The notes beneath the pieces were generated by a model. That model saw only the letters and a list, made by a program, of their open reading frames with translations, did not search any database and had not been told where the DNA came from. Of a stretch of DNA of 16,478 nt, positions 13,173 through 16,478 are shown in pieces (position 1 is the stretch's first letter; each line of letters starts with the position of its first letter). The DNA is from Acidimicrobiia bacterium (GTDB lineage Bacteria; Actinomycetota; Acidimicrobiia; IMCC26256; BP-133): positions 1 through 16,478 of the forward strand of contig JAICGL010000019.1 in assembly GCA_025923175.1 (NCBI GenBank), written 5' to 3'. The translations under genes and the position numbers were made by a program.

Positions 13173-15287
13173 TCAGATCTTGGCGGGTTTCGGTGCCTGC
13201 GGCGGTGCGGGGGCCGCGGGCGGGCCCGGGGCCCCTGGTGGTGCGGCCGGCGGACCCGGCGGCGCCGGCGCGGGTGGGGCGGCGGGCGGGCCGGGCGGGG
13301 ATGAAGGCGGCGCGGGAGCCGCGGCGGGTGCGGGCCGGGCGCCGGTCGGCCGGAAGGCGACGTCGACGACCGCCTCTCCTCCACCGGGGGGACGTTCGCG
13401 GCGGCGGTCGGCATCGCCGAAGGCGAAGACGGCGCCGTCGGCACCGGCGATGTAATACCCGGCGCCGGACTCGGTCGGACGAAGGTCGATGGCCTGGCCG
13501 TAGGGGTGGCGTTCGATGACGCTGCCGTGGAACGGCACGCCGAACGAGAACACGCCTCCGTCGCGGTTGAGCAGCCAATAGCCCTTGCCGTCGTATGAAG
13601 CGGCGATGGCCACGGTCGGGCCGGCTGGCTTCGGCGGCGGGCTCGGCTCGTCGCCGGCCGGCACGGATGCGCCGGTGGCGGTTTGGAGCACGGCGTCGCC
13701 GAAGGCGAACACCTGGGCGTCGGTGGTGGCAATCCAGTAACCGAGACCGCTCGGGGTGGCGGCCAGGCCGACGGCATTCACGGGTACCGGGAACAGCTGG
13801 CCCCGGAAGGCGGCGTCGCCGAAGGCGAAGACCTCGCCGGCGGCGGAGAGCACCCAGTACCCCTTCCCGCTCGGCGTCGGCTCGAGGTGGATCGCCGGCG
13901 AGCGCAGCTGCCCGGCCGGTGCGCCGTGGAACGGTGCGTCGCCGAAGGCGAAGACGCCGCCGTCGGCGCCCACCATCCAGTACCCCCGGCCGCCGGGCGT
14001 GGCGGCCAGCGAGACGATCGGGCCGCCGAGCTGGCGCCCGGCCAGGTCGCCGGCCGACTGCACGTCGCCGAAGGGACGGATCCGCCCGTCGGCGGCGGTG
14101 GCCCAGAACCCGGGAAACTCCGGGACGGGCGGGGGCGGCGCAGGCAACGGCGGGCCGGGCTGTGGCGCAGGAGCGGGAGCGGCGGGCGGCGCGCCCATGG
14201 CCTCGGCTACCCGCTGGCGGATTTCGGGCAGGCGCTCGTAGAGCCGGCTGCCAGGGCAGCCGGTCTCACCGACATCGCGATGCCCTGAGATGTTCGGGAA
14301 CGTGCGCTGCGAACCGTCCTTGGCGGTGAACGGCGCCGTCCCCTTGGGGTCGATACCGTGCCGGGCCGCTTTCCACGCCAGCGCCCGGACGAGCCCGTCG
14401 AGGGCAGGCCCCGGCGGGACGTAGCCGCCGGAGTAGTCGCCGAGGACGGCGATCCCGACGGTGCCGGGGTTCACGGCCTTGGCGTGAGCGCCGATGATGC
14501 CCCGGCCTCTTTCGTCTTCCCCGTTCGGGGCCTCCCCCGGCCGGTAGACCCTGGCCCAGCGGCCTTCGTAGACCCGGCCCTGCTGGTCGACGACGAAGTT
14601 GTAACCGATGTCGTTCCAGCCGTTGTGGCGGGTGTGGTAGGCGTAGACGGCCCGCACGGTCTGGGCCGGGTCGGGGTCGTCGTTGGGTGTCACCGTGTGG
14701 TGCACGACCAGCTTGGAGATCGGGGCGAATTCCTGGGGTCCCTTTCGCATGCTCTCGTCGGCCCCCCACCCGGCCCGGGTGATGATCTCCGGTTGAGGCG
14801 GTGCCGGTTGGTTGGCCACCGGTACCGGCGCCGGGCCGGACCCGGCGTCGATGAATACCGCCTCGAAGACCGTGGCGCCCGCCGACCAGCGCACGCCAAG
14901 GCGCGTCGCGCCCAGCGCCGGGCGGACGAGCCCGGCGGCGACGACGCCGGTGTCGTGGTCGCCGGCGTCATGCCAGATCGACGGGCGGTGCCACGCTCCC
15001 CACTCCCCCGCGACCTGCCAGCAGATCTCGACCAGGTCGGCTTCGCTGCCCTGCCACCGGAGCCCGAGATGCGTCGCCGGGAACGGGAGGCGCAGCGCCC
15101 CGAACTGGATCAGTCCACCGGCGGCGCCGGGGAAGACGGACCGGGGAACGGCCCGTACCGGCAGGACCTCGACGCGGATCCCGGGCGACCCGTCGTCGAG
15201 CGCGCGGGCAGCCCGACCCAGCCCGCCGCCGAAAAGAACACCCCCGGCGAGGAGACTCCGCAGGAACGTCCTCCGGTCTGACCCCAT
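13173..15287 (-). CDS. Tat-exported N-acetylmuramoyl-L-alanine amidase with propeller-like repeats
   Basis: Cell-wall hydrolase of 704 residues. A twin-arginine signal (RRTFLRS at 5-11, hydrophobic to about 30) is followed by a beta-rich N-terminal domain (35-150). A PGRP/amidase-2 domain (about 165-360) has zinc ligands His196, His336 and Cys344 and catalytic-type Tyr229 in DIGYNFVVD. A Pro/Ala linker (366-392) leads to six repeats of about 41 residues built around GYW...GGVFAFGD (FGD or FGV at 407, 449, 490, 530, 583 and 624). The tail (651-704) is nearly all Pro, Ala and Gly. The enzyme should cut the bond between muramic acid and the peptide stem. The ATG at 15287 was chosen because the Tat motif follows at once; Shine-Dalgarno is poor. 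First gene of an operon with the thioredoxin and CcdA-like genes. Confidence 0.9.
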   Translation of the reverse strand: MGSDRRTFLRSLLAGGVLFGGGLGRAARALDDGSPGIRVEVLPVRAVPRSVFPGAAGGLIQFGALRLPFPATHLGLRWQGSEADLVEICWQVAGEWGAWHRPSIWHDAGDHDTGVVAAGLVRPALGATRLGVRWSAGATVFEAVFIDAGSGPAPVPVANQPAPPQPEIITRAGWGADESMRKGPQEFAPISKLVVHHTVTPNDDPDPAQTVRAVYAYHTRHNGWNDIGYNFVVDQQGRVYEGRWARVYRPGEAPNGEDERGRGIIGAHAKAVNPGTVGIAVLGDYSGGYVPPGPALDGLVRALAWKAARHGIDPKGTAPFTAKDGSQRTFPNISGHRDVGETGCPGSRLYERLPEIRQRVAEAMGAPPAAPAPAPQPGPPLPAPPPPVPEFPGFWATAADGRIRPFGDVQSAGDLAGRQLGGPIVSLAATPGGRGYWMVGADGGVFAFGDAPFHGAPAGQLRSPAIHLEPTPSGKGYWVLSAAGEVFAFGDAAFRGQLFPVPVNAVGLAATPSGLGYWIATTDAQVFAFGDAVLQTATGASVPAGDEPSPPPKPAGPTVAIAASYDGKGYWLLNRDGGVFSFGVPFHGSVIERHPYGQAIDLRPTESGAGYYIAGADGAVFAFGDADRRRERPPGGGEAVVDVAFRPTGARPAPAAAPAPPSSPPGPPAAPPAPAPPGPPAAPPGAPGPPAAPAPPQAPKPAKI
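13180..13345. repeat. Low-complexity GC-rich region encoding the Pro/Ala tail
   Basis: Irregular short repeats of GGCGG, GGGCC and GGTGC encode the last 55 or so residues of the amidase, almost only Pro, Ala and Gly. It probably acts as a flexible wall-spanning tail. Confidence 0.6.
13410..14105. repeat. Tandem coding repeats in the amidase gene
   Basis: The string TCGCCGAAGGCGAA recurs near 13417, 13697, 13817 and 13936, with diverged copies near 13540 and 14066. The spacing is 120-160 bp. Each copy encodes the FAFGD core of the C-terminal repeats. The region is prone to in-frame expansion or loss of units. Confidence 0.75.
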
Positions 15288-15353
15288 GACAGGGCATCTT
15301 GCAACGCTCGGGCGCCCGGGTGGCGGACCACTGCCCGTGACTGCGCCAATCGC

Positions 15354-15419
15354 GGGGGGCAGGTGAGGCGCCGTAGCATGGTCGGCGGGGGGCAGGTGAA
15401 ACTCCCTAGCCTGGTCGCC
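15354..15419 (+). repeat. 33-bp tandem repeat with two -10-like boxes
   Basis: Two units, 15354-15386 and 15387-15419, share GGGGGGCAGGTGA, a variable 7-nt stretch, and then TAGCAT or TAGCCT followed by GGTCG. The second box (15407-15412) lies 11 nt before the ATG at 15424, close enough for a nearly leaderless mRNA. The first (15374-15379) would give a leader of about 35 nt. The repeat may be a duplicated promoter or regulator site. Confidence 0.6.
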
Positions 15420-15423
15420 GCCC

Positions 15424-15984
15424 ATGAGCTCCGAAGCCTCCACTCTCCTCGGCCTGCTCGCCGATGACGATCGTCTGCGCACCGTTGCTGCTCTGGTCCT
15501 CGGCTCCGGCCCAGCTACCGCCTCCGAGGTTGCTGCCGCCGCCGGCCTCGACCTGCGCCGTGCGGCAAAAGCACTGACCCGTCTCGCCGGCGCCGGTCTC
15601 GTCGACCAGGACGGCGACTCCTACGTGCTGCGCCCCGAACGCTTTCGAGAAGCGCTCGAGTCTCTCGACCGGCCCCACGAGCCGGATAGCCCCCAATCCG
15701 GCCGCGGCCCCGACGTCGACCGGATACTCCGAATCTTTGTACGTGACGGCAGGCTCGTCCAGATCCCAGCTGTGCGCAGCAAAAGAATGGTCGTGCTCGA
15801 CTGGCTGGCGAACCTGTTCGAACCCGGCCAGGCCTACCCGGAGAACGAGGTGAACGAGCGCCTCGCAGCAGTCCACGCCGACTACGCCGCTCTCCGGCGC
15901 TACCTCGTCGACGACGGATTTCTGCACCGGAGAGACGGCTTCTACTGGCGGGCCGGCGGGACGTTCGAGGTGGATCCCTTTTAA
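15424..15984 (+). CDS. HTH-DUF2087 domain transcriptional regulator
   Basis: Product of 186 residues. The N-terminal part (about 5-75) looks like an ArsR/MarR-type winged helix (ATASEVAAAAGLDLRRAAKALTRL). The C-terminal part (about 105-177) matches the DUF2087 pattern, with GRLVQIPAVRSKRMVVLDWL, then FEPGQAYPENEVNERL, then DYAALRRYLVDDGFL and YWR. Such proteins are annotated as transcriptional regulators, but the signal they sense is unknown. No Shine-Dalgarno precedes the ATG; a TAGCCT box 11 nt upstream suggests a leaderless or near-leaderless start. The gene is divergent from the amidase operon. Its TAA overlaps the clpB stop. Confidence 0.85.
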   Translation: MSSEASTLLGLLADDDRLRTVAALVLGSGPATASEVAAAAGLDLRRAAKALTRLAGAGLVDQDGDSYVLRPERFREALESLDRPHEPDSPQSGRGPDVDRILRIFVRDGRLVQIPAVRSKRMVVLDWLANLFEPGQAYPENEVNERLAAVHADYAALRRYLVDDGFLHRRDGFYWRAGGTFEVDPF

Positions 15985-16478
15985 ACCAACGAGAGCTGGT
16001 CGCCTTCCACGTCGACCTTGACCGTCCCGCCCTCGGGGTACTCCCCTTCGAGGAGCTTCATGGCGAGGCGGTCGCCGACCTCCTTCTGGATCACCCGCTT
16101 GAGCGGCCGGGCGCCGAAGTCAGGGTCGTAGCCTTTCTCAGCCAGCCACAGCTCCGCTTCAGGTGAGACCTCGAGCGTGAGCCTACGGGCCGCCAGACGA
16201 TCGGCGAGGTGGCGCAGCTGGATGCCGACGATGGCGGCCATGTCGGACCGCTCCAGGCGGCGGAACCGCACGATCTCGTCGATGCGGTTGACGAACTCGG
16301 GCTTGAAGAACTCGAGCGGATCGACCGGCAGGTTGGAGGTCATGATCAACACCGCATTGGTGAAGTCGACCGTGCGGCCCTGGCCGTCGGTCAGCCGGCC
16401 GTCGTCGAGCACCTGCAGCAGCACGTTGAAGACGTCGGAGTGCGCCTTCTCGATCTCGTCGAGGAGCACGACGGCGTA
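15981..16478 (-). CDS. clpB: ATP-dependent chaperone ClpB, C-terminal part (5' end beyond the window)
   Basis: The last 165 residues of a Hsp100 disaggregase, cut by the window edge. ClpB threads aggregated proteins through a hexameric ring, working with DnaK. Visible parts of the second AAA+ module are the Walker B (VVLLDEIEKAH), sensor 1 (LIMTSN), the arginine-finger region (FKPEFVNRIDEIVRF), sensor 2 (GARPLKRVIQ) and the short D2 small domain to the end. Only about ten residues join TSN to FKPEF, where E. coli-type ClpB has a longer loop. ClpC or ClpA are alternatives, but the FKPEFVNRID and GARPLKR context favours ClpB. The stop overlaps that of the DUF2087 gene. Confidence 0.9.
   Translation of the reverse strand, partial: YAVVLLDEIEKAHSDVFNVLLQVLDDGRLTDGQGRTVDFTNAVLIMTSNLPVDPLEFFKPEFVNRIDEIVRFRRLERSDMAAIVGIQLRHLADRLAARRLTLEVSPEAELWLAEKGYDPDFGARPLKRVIQKEVGDRLAMKLLEGEYPEGGTVKVDVEGDQLSLV

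Noticed and set aside
13410..14105. Regularly spaced repeats as a possible CRISPR array
   Set aside because: The repeats are imperfect, 120-160 bp apart and in frame with an encoded protein repeat.
15288..15482. N-terminal extension of the amidase frame
   Set aside because: It would place 65 Pro/Arg-rich residues before the Tat signal and overlap the divergent regulator gene.

Overview
The window is a 16.5 kb stretch of very GC-rich, densely coding DNA. It most likely comes from an actinobacterium (Actinomycetota), perhaps the Acidimicrobiia or a relative. The basis is the strong G/C bias at third codon positions, the GTG starts, -10-like TAGnnT hexamers placed a few bases before starts that lack a Shine-Dalgarno, a DipZ-type thioredoxin protein, an HTH-DUF2087 regulator, and a secreted amidase carrying GYW...GGVFAFGDA repeats of a kind common in secreted actinobacterial proteins. 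No tRNA, rRNA, CRISPR array, insertion sequence or phage gene was recognised. The lineage is inferred from family content, not from a marker gene.

Left part (1-5981): pepN (M1 aminopeptidase, minus) is divergent from a membrane-anchored metallophosphoesterase. The latter is followed on the same strand by a short-chain dehydrogenase and a HAD-IB phosphatase. These look like ordinary chromosomal genes with poor or absent ribosome binding sites.

Centre (5990-11333): this is the most distinctive part. On the minus strand, a probable three-gene operon encodes only exported proteins: a Tat-targeted amidohydrolase-2 TIM-barrel protein, a small secreted protein of unknown family, and a type 1 copper cupredoxin whose start overlaps the preceding stop. 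A divergent IclR-family regulator lies upstream. The intergenic region holds a long near-perfect inverted repeat that overlaps candidate promoters in both directions. A secreted seven-repeat beta-propeller gene with its own good promoter converges on the operon from the other side, and the two share a bidirectional terminator. The exported genes here have strong Shine-Dalgarno sequences, unlike most of their neighbours. I read this as an IclR-controlled periplasmic or cell-surface module of unknown substrate, and the best candidate for an undescribed system.

Right part (11331-16478): a minus-strand operon encodes a Tat-exported PGRP-type N-acetylmuramoyl-alanine amidase with C-terminal propeller-like repeats, a membrane-anchored thioredoxin with a DipZ-type C-terminal domain, and a CcdA-type membrane electron carrier. 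The last two together make a split and reordered DipZ. Divergent from this operon is an HTH-DUF2087 regulator, preceded by a 33-bp tandem repeat that carries two -10-like boxes. It converges on the 3' end of clpB, which runs off the window, and the two stop codons overlap.

The long antisense open frames opposite pepN, the amidohydrolase and other genes are GC-driven shadows and were left out.
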